From contig NZ_CAKAKE010000001.1 in NCBI RefSeq assembly GCF_916618915.1, positions 1,426,001 through 1,490,000 of the forward strand: a DNA stretch of 64,000 nt, in the 5' to 3' direction. The position numbers were made by a program, and so were the translations under genes. The notes beneath the pieces are model-generated. The model did no database searches. It saw nothing but the letters and a program-made list of their open reading frames with translations, and was not told the DNA's origin. Positions 53,420 through 62,749 of the stretch are shown one piece after another (the first letter of the stretch is position 1; each line of letters begins with the position of its first letter). Source of the stretch: Stenotrophomonas sp. Marseille-Q4652 (GTDB taxonomy: Bacteria > Pseudomonadota > Gammaproteobacteria > Xanthomonadales > Xanthomonadaceae).

Positions 53420-54064
53420 ATGGCATCGGCGACGCAGGAACTGGACGTGTTCGTCCGCGAGGCACTGCTTCGCGGCCACGGACGCGAGGAGATTGGCCAG
53501 GCGCTGGTCGCCGCCGGCTGGAGCCGCGAACAGGCCGACAGCGCGCTGGCCAGCTATGCCGACGTGACCTTCCCGATCCCGGTGCCACGGCCACGCGCCT
53601 CGCTGTCCGCGCGCGAGGCCTTCCTCTACCTGGTGATGTTCAGCGCCCTGTACTTCACCGCGTACAACCTGGGCAGCCTGCTATTCAAGCTGCTGGAACT
53701 GGCCCTGCCCGATCCGGCCGATCCGACCTACCGGCAGTTGCAGCTCGATCATTCGATGCGCTGGTCGATCGCCGCGGTGACCATCGCCTTCCCGGTGTTC
53801 GCCTGGGTCTCGCGGCTGGTCAGCCGTGAACTGGCGCGCCAGCCGATCAAGCGCCTGTCCCCGGTGCGACGCTGGCTGACCTACCTGACCCTGTTCCTGG
53901 CCTCGTGCATCCTGGTCGGTGACCTGACCACGCTGGTGTACAACCTGCTCGGTGGTGAACTGAGCCTGCGCTTTGTGCTCAAGTTACTGGTGGTCGGGGC
54001 CATCGCCGGGAGCATCTTTGGCTACTACCTGCACGACCTGCGCCGCGAGGAAACCGAAGCATGA
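53420..54064 (+). CDS. DUF5671 domain membrane protein
   Basis: Membrane protein of 214 residues. A cytoplasmic N-terminus of about 50 residues resembles a short helical segment found in some other bacterial proteins (ELDVFVREALLRGHGREEIG). About four membrane helices follow in the DUF5671 pattern (AFLYLVMFSALYFTAYNLGS; AAVTIAFPVFAWVSRLVSRE; WLTYLTLFLASCILVGDLTT). Function unknown. Its stop overlaps the start of the next gene (ATGA), so the two are coupled. Confidence 0.72.
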   Translation: MASATQELDVFVREALLRGHGREEIGQALVAAGWSREQADSALASYADVTFPIPVPRPRASLSAREAFLYLVMFSALYFTAYNLGSLLFKLLELALPDPADPTYRQLQLDHSMRWSIAAVTIAFPVFAWVSRLVSRELARQPIKRLSPVRRWLTYLTLFLASCILVGDLTTLVYNLLGGELSLRFVLKLLVVGAIAGSIFGYYLHDLRREETEA

Positions 54065-54522
54065 GCCGCCCTGCCCCCGGCACCATGCTGATGTGGGCGG
54101 CCGGGCTGGTGATCGCCACTGCGGTGGTGGTGGGCATCCTCGCCACCGGCTCGCCGCGACAGCAGCGCCTGTTCCGGCTGGACGCCGTACGCACCAGCCA
54201 CCTGGCCAGCCTGCAGCATGCCGTGCAGTCCTTCCACGAACGCCAGGGCCGCCTGCCTTCCAGCCTGGCCGAGGTCGACGCCCAGCCTGGCATCGGCCTG
54301 GAGCTGCTCGATCCCGGCGACCACCCGCCGTATCGCTATAGCGCCCTCGATGCCGACCGGTTCGAGCTGTGCGCGGTGTTCGACACCGACACCGCCGCGC
54401 GGCCACGACATCTACCGCCGGATGACGGCTGGGCACACGGCATCGGCGAACAGTGCTTTGCGCTGGATGCCCGCCCCCACGGCAGGCGCGCCGATGACAG
54501 CGCCATGATCGACGCCGACTAG
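54061..54522 (+). CDS. Membrane-anchored protein of unknown function
   Basis: Protein of 153 residues with one N-terminal membrane helix (MLMWAAGLVIATAVVVGILA) and an extracytoplasmic part that I do not recognise. The mature region has RLDAVRTSHLASLQHAVQSF near residues 38-57 and two cysteines (LCAVFDTD and QCFALDA). It resembles in outline small pseudopilin-like or regulatory anchors, but no family can be named. It is coupled to the DUF5671 gene by a four-base overlap. The end also carries a TAGACT box that serves the next gene. Confidence 0.6.
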   Translation: MSRPAPGTMLMWAAGLVIATAVVVGILATGSPRQQRLFRLDAVRTSHLASLQHAVQSFHERQGRLPSSLAEVDAQPGIGLELLDPGDHPPYRYSALDADRFELCAVFDTDTAARPRHLPPDDGWAHGIGEQCFALDARPHGRRADDSAMIDAD

Positions 54523-54532
54523 ACTGGCTGGC

Positions 54533-55843
54533 ATGAGTGAATCCACCGGCCCTTCCGCCTCCCCGTCCGTCGATCCCCGCCGCGCCCAGTTGCGCCGCCT
54601 GCAGCTGATCGCGCTGGCCATGCTGCTGGCGATGGTCGCCGGCTTCGTACTCAGCCACGTATACGGGGAGCGCGGGATCTGGGCCTGGGTGGCCGCGTTC
54701 TGCGAGGCCGCCACGGTCGGTGCGCTGGCCGACTGGTTTGCGGTGGTGGCGCTGTTCCGCCATCCACTGGGCCTGCCGATCCCGCACACGGCCATCATTC
54801 CGCACAACAAGGCGCGCATCGCCGACAGCCTGGCGGTGTTCGTGCGTGACCATTTCCTCGAGCCGCAGGCACTGCTGGCGCGGTTGCAGGTATTCGATCC
54901 CGCCACCCGGCTGGGGCAATGGATCTCCGAGCCCGAGCAGGCCAGGAAGCTGGCCGGGCTGGCGCGCGGCTGGACCCTGCAGGCGCTGGACCTGCTCGAC
55001 GAGACCGCCGTGCGCCGGGCGATCCAGGGCTTCGTGGTCGAGCAGCTGCGCAACTGGAACGCGGCGGGCACCGCCGGGGAGCTGCTGACCGCACTGACCG
55101 CCGACAACCGCCACCAGCGCGTGCTCGACGAAGGCCTGCGCCGCATTGCCGACTGGCTGGACGACGAATCGATCAAGCAGCGCGCCTCAGCGCTGATCGT
55201 GCGTTACATCCGCAAGGAGTGGCCGACCCTGGCCAGCACCGTGGACTGGGTCAAGCCGATCGACGAGATCGGCGACAGCCTGGCCGAGCGCCTGGCCAGC
55301 GCCGCGCTGGAGGAACTGCAGCAGGTGCTGTCCGAGCCGGAACACCCGCTGCGCCAGGACTATGCACGCTGGGTCGGCGAATACATCGAGCGCCTGCGCC
55401 ACGACCCGGAGCTGGCAGTGCAGGTGGATGCGATCAAGCAGCGGATGATCGACCACCCCGCCGTGCAGGACTATGTCTCCAGCCTGTGGCGGCGCATCCA
55501 CGACGCGCTGCGCGAGGACCTCGAACGCCCCGACTCGGCCCTGGCCGGGCACCTGGAACGCGGCCTTGTATCGCTGGGCAAGGCCCTGGGCCGCGACGCC
55601 GCACTGCGCGACGCGCTCAACCAGCACATGCTCAGCGGCGCGGAGCGACTGACCGTGCGCCTGCGCAGCAGCGTCACCGAACACATCTCGCAGACGGTCA
55701 AGGGCTGGGACGAGCGCAAGCTGGTCGAGCAGCTGGAACTGAGCGTGGGCCGCGACCTGCAGTACATCCGCTTCAACGGCACCCTGGTCGGCGGCCTGAT
55801 CGGCCTGATCCTGCACGCGCTGACCGGCTGGCTCCGGTTCTAA
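54533..55843 (+). CDS. DUF445 domain membrane protein (YjiN-like)
   Basis: Protein of 436 residues with two N-terminal membrane segments (LQLIALAMLLAMVAGFVLSH; AAFCEAATVGALADWFAVVA), a long helical region rich in Arg and Glu (about 100-400), and a C-terminal hydrophobic end (LVGGLIGLILHALTGW). The pattern ADWFAVVALFRHPLGLPIPH is the DUF445 signature. Function unknown. TAGACT (54520-54525) ends 7 bases before the ATG and no ribosome binding site is visible, so the transcript may start at or near the ATG. Confidence 0.82.
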   Translation: MSESTGPSASPSVDPRRAQLRRLQLIALAMLLAMVAGFVLSHVYGERGIWAWVAAFCEAATVGALADWFAVVALFRHPLGLPIPHTAIIPHNKARIADSLAVFVRDHFLEPQALLARLQVFDPATRLGQWISEPEQARKLAGLARGWTLQALDLLDETAVRRAIQGFVVEQLRNWNAAGTAGELLTALTADNRHQRVLDEGLRRIADWLDDESIKQRASALIVRYIRKEWPTLASTVDWVKPIDEIGDSLAERLASAALEELQQVLSEPEHPLRQDYARWVGEYIERLRHDPELAVQVDAIKQRMIDHPAVQDYVSSLWRRIHDALREDLERPDSALAGHLERGLVSLGKALGRDAALRDALNQHMLSGAERLTVRLRSSVTEHISQTVKGWDERKLVEQLELSVGRDLQYIRFNGTLVGGLIGLILHALTGWLRF

Positions 55844-55904
55844 CCAGCCCCTGCCGCCGGGCGCTGCCGGTGCAGTAAGCTTCGCCGGATAAGGGAGGGA
55901 TCCA

Positions 55905-56300
55905 ATGAAATTCAAGCTCATGGTGCTTGCCACCTGCGCGCTGGCGGCCGAGGCCAGCGCCCAGCAGGTTTACAAGTGCGTCAACGGCCGTGAAACCATC
56001 TACCAGTCCCTGCCGTGTCCGAAGGAACAGGACACCGGCGTGACCCACAAGGTGGTGCGCGACCCGCGTCTGACCAGCGAGGAGCGCTACCGCAACGAGC
56101 TGATGCTGCGCCAGGCGCGTGCGCGCATGCAGGCCGAAGCCGGGCGTGGGCAGCCGAAGGTTCGCGGCACGGTGATCGATGCCGCGGCCGATCCGGATCG
56201 CTGCGAACAGGCGCGCTGGCGTCACGAGCTGGCTGAAACCTTTGCCCGTCCGGATACGCAGAGGCTGGAACGCGAAGCCAAGGAAGCCTGCCGGCCCTGA
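55905..56300 (+). CDS. Exported DUF4124-like protein
   Basis: Protein of 131 residues with a signal peptide (KLMVLATCALAAEASAQ) followed by a YKC-type motif (QQVYKCVNGRETIYQSLPC), the pattern of DUF4124. The rest is charged and helical (LTSEERYRNELMLRQARARM), ending in RWRHELAETF and a C-terminal Cys. Function unknown. GGGAGGG before the ATG is a strong ribosome binding site, and TAAGCT lies 27 bases upstream. A long hairpin follows before convergent rlmKL. Confidence 0.72.
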   Translation: MKFKLMVLATCALAAEASAQQVYKCVNGRETIYQSLPCPKEQDTGVTHKVVRDPRLTSEERYRNELMLRQARARMQAEAGRGQPKVRGTVIDAAADPDRCEQARWRHELAETFARPDTQRLEREAKEACRP

Positions 56301-56324
56301 GCCGCGCCACGACCCCCCTATTCC

Positions 56325-56351
56325 CGATGCCCGGCGCCCAGCCGGGCATCG
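56325..56351. terminator. Hairpin terminator between the DUF4124-like gene and rlmKL
   Basis: An eleven-base stem (CGATGCCCGGC / GCCGGGCATCG) with a five-base loop lies 24 bases after the DUF4124-like stop, in the convergent gap. The T-rich tail on the plus strand is short (TCGTTAC), so efficiency is uncertain. Confidence 0.55.
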
Positions 56352-56406
56352 TCGTTACTGGGCGGCCACCGCCGCCCCACGACTCATGCCAACTGCGAGC
56401 GGTGCC

Positions 56407-58548
56407 TCAGGCGCCGGGTCGGCGCAGCTCCCAGGCACGGTGGATGCGCGGATTGCGCTCGAAGTCCGGGCCGATGGTCTGCGCGCTGATTTCGCGGCAG
56501 TCGGCGAATTCTGCGATCGCGTTCTCTTCCAGCCGGAAACGGCGGAAGTTGTTGGAGAAGTACAGCACGCCATCGGGCGTGAGCCGGGCCACGGCCGCAC
56601 GCAACAGGCGCACGTGCTCCTTCTGGATGTCGAAGTCGTCGGCGCGCGCGGAATTGGAGAAGGTCGGCGGGTCGCAGAAGATCACGTCGTAGCGGTTCTT
56701 CTCGGCCTCCAGCCAGGTCACCGCGTCGGCCTGCACCAGCCGGTGCTGCACGCCGCCCTTGCCGTTGAAGGCCAGGTTGTCGGCGCACCACTGCAGATAG
56801 GTGCCGGACAGGTCCACGCTGGTGGTCGAATCGGCCCCGGCCACCGCCGCCTGCACGCTGGCCACGCCGGTGTAGCAGAACAGGTTGAGGAAGCGCTTGC
56901 CGCGCGCCTGCTGGGCCATGTGCCGGCGCAGCGGACGGTGGTCCAGGAACAGGCCGGTGTCCAGGTAGTCGAACAGGTTCACCCGCAGCAGCGCGTCGTT
57001 CTCGCGCACCACGATGAACTCGCCGCGCTGCTCGAAGCGGCCGTACTTGCTGCCACCCTTGCCGCGCTCGCGGGTCTTGAGCGCGACCTGCTCGGCCGGC
57101 ACGCCGAACACCTCGCGCGCGGCGGCCAGCAGCTCGTTGCGGCGACGGCGCACGTCCACGTCCGGGATCGAGGCCGGCGCGGCATATTCCTGCACGTGCA
57201 GGAAGGTGCGGCCCTTGCCGCCGTCTTCCTGGTAGACGTCGATGGCCGCCGCGTACTCGGGCAGGTCGGCGTCATAGGCGCGGTAGCAGGTGATGTCCTC
57301 GCGGGCACGCCAGTTCTTGAACTTCTTCAGGTTCTTGCGCAGGCGGTTGGCCACCATCTGCGCGCCTTCGCTGAGCTCGCGCGGCTGCGCGTCCTCGCGC
57401 TGCGGCACCGCGATCGGGTCGCAGACGATCAGCGCGCATTCGATGGCGCCGTTGAACAGCTGGTAGGTCTTGCGCGCGCGCAGGCCGGTGGCAAAAGCCA
57501 GCTCACCACTGCCGCACAGGATGCTGGCCCGCCACTGCGGCACCGCGCGCTTGAGCGCATCACCGAGGCGGCGGTACAGCACCGCGTCGGCGGCCAGGCG
57601 CTCGTCGTAGGGCGGATTGCAGACCACGCAGCCGGTTTCCTGCGGCGGGACCTGCAGGTCGCCAACCTCGCGCACGCCGAACCAGATCGCCTCGGCGACG
57701 CCGGCCACCTCGGCGTTTTCCCTGGCCGCGCGGATCGCAAGCGGATCCAGATCGCTGCCGTGGATGACCTGCCTGAGCGCAGCGCGGCCAACGGCCTCGC
57801 GTTCGCGCGCCTCGGCCATCAGTGCCTTCCAGCCGTCACGGTCGAAACCCAGCCAGCGGCTGGGAGGGATGCTGCCGTGGCGCTGCAGGCCCGGGGCGAC
57901 GTCGGCGGCCATCAGCGCGCCTTCGATCAGCAGCGTGCCGCTGCCGCACATCGGGTCGAGCAGGCCGCCGCCTTCGGAATGGATCTTCGGCCAGTTGGCG
58001 CGCAGCAGCACCGCCGCGGCCAGGTTCTCCTTCAGCGGCGCGTCGTTCTGCGCCATGCGCCAGCCGCGCCGGTGCATCGGGCCGCCACTGAGGTCGATGG
58101 AGATGGTGGCCTTGCCCTTGCGCAGCGACAGGTTGATGCGCACGTCCGGGAACTCGACGTTCACCGACGGCCGTTCCAGACCCTTGGCGCGCAGGCTGTC
58201 GACCACGCCGTCCTTGACCCGCTGCGCGGCAAAGCGCGCGTGGGTGATCTCGGTGCCCGACACATGGGCGTCCACCGACAGGGTCAGCTCCGGATCGATG
58301 TGCTGCTCCCACGGCATCGCCGCCACGCCCTGGTACAGCGAACCCTCGTCCGGGCAGTCGAACTCGGCCAGCGGCCACAGCACGCGGCTGGCCAGGCGCG
58401 ACCACAGCACCACGCGCAGGGCATCGATCAGTTCGCCTTCGGCGTTGACGCCGGCGATGGTGGCGGTGGCCTTCGGCAGGCCGAGGGCCGACAGTTCGTC
58501 GGCCAGCAGGTATTCCAGGCCCTTGGCGCAGGAGACGAAGAATTTCAC
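56407..58548 (-). CDS. rlmL: Bifunctional 23S rRNA methyltransferase RlmKL (G2445 and G2069)
   Basis: Protein of 713 residues with two methyltransferase units. The N-terminal half starts with a THUMP-type region ([20 protein letters not shown]), then has SAM motif [15 protein letters not shown] (198-212) and NPPYDERL (311-318); this is the RlmL part for G2445 N2. The C-terminal half (RlmK, G2069 N7) has [20 protein letters not shown] and a CDPPTFSNS motif. Both active sites look intact. The gene stands 167 bases after a small hydrolase gene on the same strand. Confidence 0.95.
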   Translation of the reverse strand: MKFFVSCAKGLEYLLADELSALGLPKATATIAGVNAEGELIDALRVVLWSRLASRVLWPLAEFDCPDEGSLYQGVAAMPWEQHIDPELTLSVDAHVSGTEITHARFAAQRVKDGVVDSLRAKGLERPSVNVEFPDVRINLSLRKGKATISIDLSGGPMHRRGWRMAQNDAPLKENLAAAVLLRANWPKIHSEGGGLLDPMCGSGTLLIEGALMAADVAPGLQRHGSIPPSRWLGFDRDGWKALMAEAREREAVGRAALRQVIHGSDLDPLAIRAARENAEVAGVAEAIWFGVREVGDLQVPPQETGCVVCNPPYDERLAADAVLYRRLGDALKRAVPQWRASILCGSGELAFATGLRARKTYQLFNGAIECALIVCDPIAVPQREDAQPRELSEGAQMVANRLRKNLKKFKNWRAREDITCYRAYDADLPEYAAAIDVYQEDGGKGRTFLHVQEYAAPASIPDVDVRRRRNELLAAAREVFGVPAEQVALKTRERGKGGSKYGRFEQRGEFIVVRENDALLRVNLFDYLDTGLFLDHRPLRRHMAQQARGKRFLNLFCYTGVASVQAAVAGADSTTSVDLSGTYLQWCADNLAFNGKGGVQHRLVQADAVTWLEAEKNRYDVIFCDPPTFSNSARADDFDIQKEHVRLLRAAVARLTPDGVLYFSNNFRRFRLEENAIAEFADCREISAQTIGPDFERNPRIHRAWELRRPGA

Positions 58549-58715
58549 GGTATGGGTTTTCGCAGGTCGACGGATGCGGGACAGCCGGACCCATCAAGAC
58601 GGACCAACGGCAGGTGACGATGCCCGGGCCAGCCGGGGTGGCCATTGTATCCGCAGCGCGGCGCCCGCCCCGTGCCCCGGACCGGGCCGATCAGGTGGCG
58701 ATCAGGCCCGCAGGC

Positions 58716-59243
58716 TCAGACCCGGCCCAGCAGCAGCTCGAATTCCAGCGCCGTGGTCTCGACGTGGTCGGTCAGGCGGTGGCCGTCGTCGAGCATCAGC
58801 AGCCGGGCCGAGCGCGCACGGCACCACTCGATCACCCCGGCCGCGGGCACCACGTCGTCATGCCAGGCATGGACCACGCTGGTCGGCACCGACGCGGCGT
58901 CCAGTGCCGGCATCGGGCCCATTGTGGTCGGCGGCACCATCAGGAACAGGCCGCGCACCGGCACCTGCAGCGAGGCGATGGCCGAGATGTAGGCACCCAG
59001 GCTGGAGCCGGCCAGCACCACAGGGCCCCGCTGGACGGCGGCCGTGGCCAGCCCGACCAGGCGACGCAGGCGTTCGGGCACGTCACCGACGCGGCTTATC
59101 TCATGGCGGGCGTCCAGGTCGGTGTAATCCGGACGCTCGTGGGTCCAGCCCAGGCGCTCGGCGACATCGGCCAGGGCGGTCACCTTGGTCGCGTCCGGAC
59201 CGCTCTCGAAACCGTGGGAAAGGATGCAGTGGCCGCGGCTCAT
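58716..59243 (-). CDS. Small alpha/beta-hydrolase
   Basis: Protein of 175 residues with an alpha/beta-hydrolase fold. HCILSHGFESGPDATKVTAL is at the N-terminus, the nucleophile elbow GSSLGAYIS carries a serine, and VVHAWHDDVV and LLMLDDGHRLTDH supply the acid and histidine. It looks like an esterase of the YqiA type, but the substrate cannot be given. The start at 59243 is chosen because the next in-frame start lies at the divergent amidase gene. Ribosome binding site weak. Confidence 0.75.
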   Translation of the reverse strand: MSRGHCILSHGFESGPDATKVTALADVAERLGWTHERPDYTDLDARHEISRVGDVPERLRRLVGLATAAVQRGPVVLAGSSLGAYISAIASLQVPVRGLFLMVPPTTMGPMPALDAASVPTSVVHAWHDDVVPAAGVIEWCRARSARLLMLDDGHRLTDHVETTALEFELLLGRV

Positions 59244-59294
59244 CGCGGCAAACCGGTGGCAATCGAAGTCATCGGTGAATGCTAGCATCCGCGC

Positions 59295-59861
59295 ATGTCG
59301 CAGACCCCTCCGCCGATCCAGTACGCCCCCCTGCCCTACCAGCCCCTGCTGGGCACGCGCGTACCGGCGGATATCGACCTGGTGGTGATCCACTGCACCG
59401 AACTGCCCGACCTGGCCATGGCCCGCGAGTACGGCGAGCGCGTGCTCTATGACAGCGGCACCGGCAACAGTGGCCACTTCTACATCGACCGCGACGGCAG
59501 CATCCACCAGTACGTGGACATCGCCCGCATCGCCCACCACGTGCGCGGCCACAACCCACGCTCGGTCGGCATCGAGCTGGTCAACCGCGGGCGCTATCCG
59601 CACTGGCTGGATTCGCGCCACCAGGCGATGGACGAGCCCTACACCGAGGCCCAGCTGCAGGCGCTGCAGGCGCTGCTGCAGTGGATGGCCCAAACGCTGC
59701 CCTCGCTGCGCTGGATCGCCGGCCACGAGGAACTGGATACGACGTTCGAACCGGCAAGCGACGATCCGACCGTGCAGGTACCACGCAAACGCGATCCCGG
59801 CCCGCTGTTCCCGTGGCCGCGCGTGCTGGGCTCGACCCGGTTGCAGCCGCTGCCACGCTGA
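59295..59861 (+). CDS. N-acetylmuramoyl-L-alanine amidase, AmpD-like
   Basis: Cytoplasmic zinc amidase of 188 residues (Amidase_2 fold) without signal peptide, which would cleave anhydromuropeptides or muropeptides in cell-wall recycling. The zinc ligands are H33 (VIHCTE), H144 (AGHEEL) and D167 (KRDPGP). GHFYIDRDGSIHQYVDIARI is the substrate groove motif. TAGCAT (59283-59288) ends 6 bases before the ATG, so the message may be leaderless. No ampE follows; the next gene converges. Confidence 0.88.
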   Translation: MSQTPPPIQYAPLPYQPLLGTRVPADIDLVVIHCTELPDLAMAREYGERVLYDSGTGNSGHFYIDRDGSIHQYVDIARIAHHVRGHNPRSVGIELVNRGRYPHWLDSRHQAMDEPYTEAQLQALQALLQWMAQTLPSLRWIAGHEELDTTFEPASDDPTVQVPRKRDPGPLFPWPRVLGSTRLQPLPR

Positions 59862-59870
59862 GCGGCCGGC

Positions 59871-60884
59871 TTACTGCGGCAGGTAGTTCTTCTCGCCGGC
59901 GGTGACCGCCAGGTCCAGGCGGTTGGACGGTGGCGCGATCGGGCACACCACGTGCGGCGTCAGCGCGCACGGCGGGTTCTCGGCGCGGTTGAAATCCAGC
60001 ACCAGCTTGCCGTCGCGGGCCGGCGCGGTGAACAGGTAACGCGCACCGCCGTAGCTTTCCTTTCCGCTGGTGCGGTCCACGAACGGGATGAACCACTCCG
60101 GGTCCTTCTCGTAGACCACCGGCTGCAGGCGGAAGGTGCGGCCCTCCACGGTGAACACCGCCTCGCCGGGCACCATCGCCTGCAGCGGGGTGCCGATCGA
60201 GGTCAGCAGGGTGACCTCGCGCGGGGTGGCGAACGGCTGCCAGTCGGCGACCACCCGCCAGCGCAGGTCCACCGGGAAATGCTCCACGCCGCGGAAGCGG
60301 CTCCGCATCGGCGCGTCCGGATCGCGGTAGCGCCAGTTGGTGAGCTTGCCGGTCCGCACCAGGTAGAACTCCGCGGCGCCCAGCCGCACCCGCGTGGCCT
60401 CGCGTTCGGCGACGATGCCGGCGACCAGTTCGGTGCGGTCCAGCGGGCGGCCGTTGACCGTCGCCCCACTGCCGGACACACCCTCGAGCACCGCGCGCCC
60501 GTCGCGATCCAGGTGCAGCGTTCCCAGCCGCGACGGGCCACCCGGCAGCTGGATGTCATTGCCCGGGCCGCTGCCCACGCTGAAACGGCCCGGACGCAAC
60601 CGCCCCGAGCCCGTGTAGCTGAGCCAGCCGTCGGCCGCGCGCAGGTTCTCGATGCGCCGCGCCCGCCACTGCTCGACCTGCCGCATGTACTCGCGCAGCT
60701 CCGGCGCCGCATGCGGGGCAACGGCCTCTTCCTTGCCATTGCCCGCAGTCCCGGGCTGGCACCCGGCCAGCAGCCACGCGCACGCGGCCAGCAGCGCCGC
60801 CGCGCGCAGCCGGTTTCCCCGCAGCAATCCCCAGACCGCGATGTCTATCGGATTTCCCCTCAAACCTGTCCCGCTGTTGTCCAT
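59871..60884 (-). CDS. DUF1684 lipoprotein
   Basis: Protein of 337 residues with an N-terminal hydrophobic stretch ending in a lipobox (LLAGC), so it is probably a lipoprotein. The C-terminal part is the DUF1684 pattern (PVDLRWRVVADWQPF; YGGARYLFTAPARDGKLVLD; FNRAENPPCALTPHVVCP). N-terminal residues 75-150 are less conserved. Function unknown; the family is sometimes grouped with cell-surface or metal-related proteins without proof. Several in-frame starts exist before the hydrophobic stretch. It lies 17 bases after sseA and converges on the amidase gene. Confidence 0.75.
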   Translation of the reverse strand: MDNSGTGLRGNPIDIAVWGLLRGNRLRAAALLAACAWLLAGCQPGTAGNGKEEAVAPHAAPELREYMRQVEQWRARRIENLRAADGWLSYTGSGRLRPGRFSVGSGPGNDIQLPGGPSRLGTLHLDRDGRAVLEGVSGSGATVNGRPLDRTELVAGIVAEREATRVRLGAAEFYLVRTGKLTNWRYRDPDAPMRSRFRGVEHFPVDLRWRVVADWQPFATPREVTLLTSIGTPLQAMVPGEAVFTVEGRTFRLQPVVYEKDPEWFIPFVDRTSGKESYGGARYLFTAPARDGKLVLDFNRAENPPCALTPHVVCPIAPPSNRLDLAVTAGEKNYLPQ

Positions 60885-60901
60885 GATGACCTGTCAGGAC
60901 A

Positions 60902-61798
60902 TCAGCCGGTTGCGACCGGCCTCGAAGAATCGGCCAGCCAGCCGCTCCACGAACCCGCAAACACCCGTGGCCCCTGCAGTCCGGCCACTTCCATCGCCAG
61001 CAGCAGGTGGCAGGCGGTCACCCCCGAGCCGCACATCAGCACCACGTCCGATGGCCCGTGCTCGCCCAGCAGCGGCGCCAGTTCGGCGCGCAGCTCGTCG
61101 GCCGGGCGCAGCCGGCCCTCGCGCACGTTCAGTGCGAACGGCCGGTTGACCGCGCCGGGCACGTGACCGGCCACCGGGTCCAGTGGCTCGACCTCGCCCC
61201 GGAAGCGCTCGCCGGCCCGGGCATCGATCAGCCAGCCCGGCGCCTGCGACAGGCGCTGCAGCACTTCGTCGGCGGACACGATGCGCCCTTCATCGAAACG
61301 GCCCGGATACGGCGGCAGTGCCTGGGGTGCGACCACCCCGGTGGCCAGCGGCAGGCCGGCGGCCTGCCATGCGGCCAGTCCGCCATCGAGTACGGCCACG
61401 GCCTGGTGGCCCAGCAACCTGAGCATCCACCACAGGCGCGCCGCGGCCATCGCGCCGTCGCCGGCGTCGTACACCACCACCTGGGTCTGCGGGCCAATGC
61501 CCCATTCGCCCAGCCGGCGGGTGAAGTCTCCCTCGCGAGGCAACGGGTGCCGGCCCAGTCCCTGGCGGGCGTGGTCGGACAGGTCGCGGTCGAGGTCGGC
61601 ACGCACCGCGCCGGGGATGTGCCCGGTGGCATACGCCTGGGCGGCCGAGGCCGGATCGGCCAGCGAGGCGCGCGCGTCGATCACGCGCAGCGTGCTGGCC
61701 ACCGCGCGGGCATCCATCACGCGGGTGGCGCCACCGAGCGCGGCCGCCAGGTCATCGACGCCGACCAGCGTGGTCCACGGCGGATCGATCATGCTCAT
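60902..61798 (-). CDS. sseA: 3-mercaptopyruvate sulfurtransferase SseA
   Basis: Two-domain rhodanese-like enzyme of 298 residues. The C-terminal active-site loop is CGSGVTA (C256), the loop found in 3-mercaptopyruvate sulfurtransferases rather than thiosulfate ones. Domain boundaries show in YATGHIPGAVRADLDRDLSD and VAGHVPGAVNRPFAL. It transfers sulfur from 3-mercaptopyruvate to thiol acceptors. The stop-start overlap with the upstream NUDIX gene (ATGA) shows co-translation. Confidence 0.92.
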   Translation of the reverse strand: MSMIDPPWTTLVGVDDLAAALGGATRVMDARAVASTLRVIDARASLADPASAAQAYATGHIPGAVRADLDRDLSDHARQGLGRHPLPREGDFTRRLGEWGIGPQTQVVVYDAGDGAMAAARLWWMLRLLGHQAVAVLDGGLAAWQAAGLPLATGVVAPQALPPYPGRFDEGRIVSADEVLQRLSQAPGWLIDARAGERFRGEVEPLDPVAGHVPGAVNRPFALNVREGRLRPADELRAELAPLLGEHGPSDVVLMCGSGVTACHLLLAMEVAGLQGPRVFAGSWSGWLADSSRPVATG

Positions 61799-62598
61799 GG
61801 CAGTTGCTCCAGGCGGCGGCGCAGGTTGTAGAGGATGGCGGCGGTCGCGCCCCAGATGCGCTGGCCCGGCCAGGAATATTCCAGGACATGGCGGATCCGG
61901 CCGCGGTGCTCGATCTCGATGCTGCGCAGGTTGCCCGGATCCATCAGGTAGGACAGCGGCACTTCGAACACCTCGGCCACCTCGTCGGGCTGGGGCTGCG
62001 GCACGAACGCCGGATCGACCACCGCCACCACCGGCATCACCCGGAAACCGGTGATGGTGACGAACGGATCCAGGTATCCCAGCGGACGCACCTGCCCCGG
62101 CTTGAGCGCGATTTCCTCGTCGCTCTCGCGGATCGCCGCGGCGACCGGATCGATGTCATCCGGCTCGATGCGGCCACCCGGAAAGCCCACCTGGCCACCG
62201 TGGTGGCGCAGCGTTTCGGTGCGACGGGTCAGCAGCACCTGGGTGCCGCCCTCGCGCGGCACCAGCCCGGCCAGCACCGCGGCTTCGGCCAGTGGCGTGT
62301 CGGGCAGGATGTCGGCCAGTTCGGGGTGGTTCCAGCCAGGCCCGGACGGCGGCGCGTCGGCCGGATGCAGCGCGCGCAGCAGACGCTCGCGTTCCTGCAG
62401 ACGGGCGGCGAAGGCCTGGCGGGCCAGCGCACGCGACGGCAGGGTCTCGCGCATGAGGCGTTGCCGGTGGTCCTCGCTCATCCGCGACCACCCCGCGATC
62501 TCGTCGATGTGGCGCAGGCAGCCTTCGCAGACGCCGTCGCTGTCCAGCGTGCACACGGCGATGCAGGGACTGGCGATGGCACGGGACGAGGCATCCAT
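61795..62598 (-). CDS. DUF1289-NUDIX (CoA pyrophosphatase-like) fusion protein
   Basis: Protein of 267 residues. The first 50 residues are a DUF1289 Cys-rich segment (SPCIAVCTLDSDGVCEGCLR with four cysteines). A NUDIX hydrolase follows (about 90-230) of the NudL/CoA-diphosphatase type: HHGGQVGFPGGRIEPDDIDP and RESDEEIALK carry the box. It may hydrolyse CoA or related diphosphates, with DUF1289 possibly binding metal. The start is ATG at 62598; an upstream TTG is also in frame. The stop overlaps sseA. Confidence 0.85.
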   Translation of the reverse strand: MDASSRAIASPCIAVCTLDSDGVCEGCLRHIDEIAGWSRMSEDHRQRLMRETLPSRALARQAFAARLQERERLLRALHPADAPPSGPGWNHPELADILPDTPLAEAAVLAGLVPREGGTQVLLTRRTETLRHHGGQVGFPGGRIEPDDIDPVAAAIRESDEEIALKPGQVRPLGYLDPFVTITGFRVMPVVAVVDPAFVPQPQPDEVAEVFEVPLSYLMDPGNLRSIEIEHRGRIRHVLEYSWPGQRIWGATAAILYNLRRRLEQLP

Positions 62599-62700
62599 CA
62601 GGGGAGACAGCTGCAAAGCCTAACCGAATGTAGGAGTATCCCTGCATTGTCGCCGCATGGGCGGCAACCCGCCACGGCTGCGTTGCCCCGGAAAGCAAAA

Positions 62701-62722
62701 CGCCGGCGATTGCTCGCCGGCG
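62701..62722 (-). terminator. Terminator of the FKBP-type isomerase gene
   Basis: A nine-base stem (CGCCGGCGA / TCGCCGGCG) with loop TTGC lies 27 bases after the isomerase stop. On the minus strand it is followed by TTTTGCTTT. This separates it from the NUDIX-sseA unit. Confidence 0.75.
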
Positions 62723-62749
62723 CCTGCTTCTGGACCTTGCTGCTGCGCG

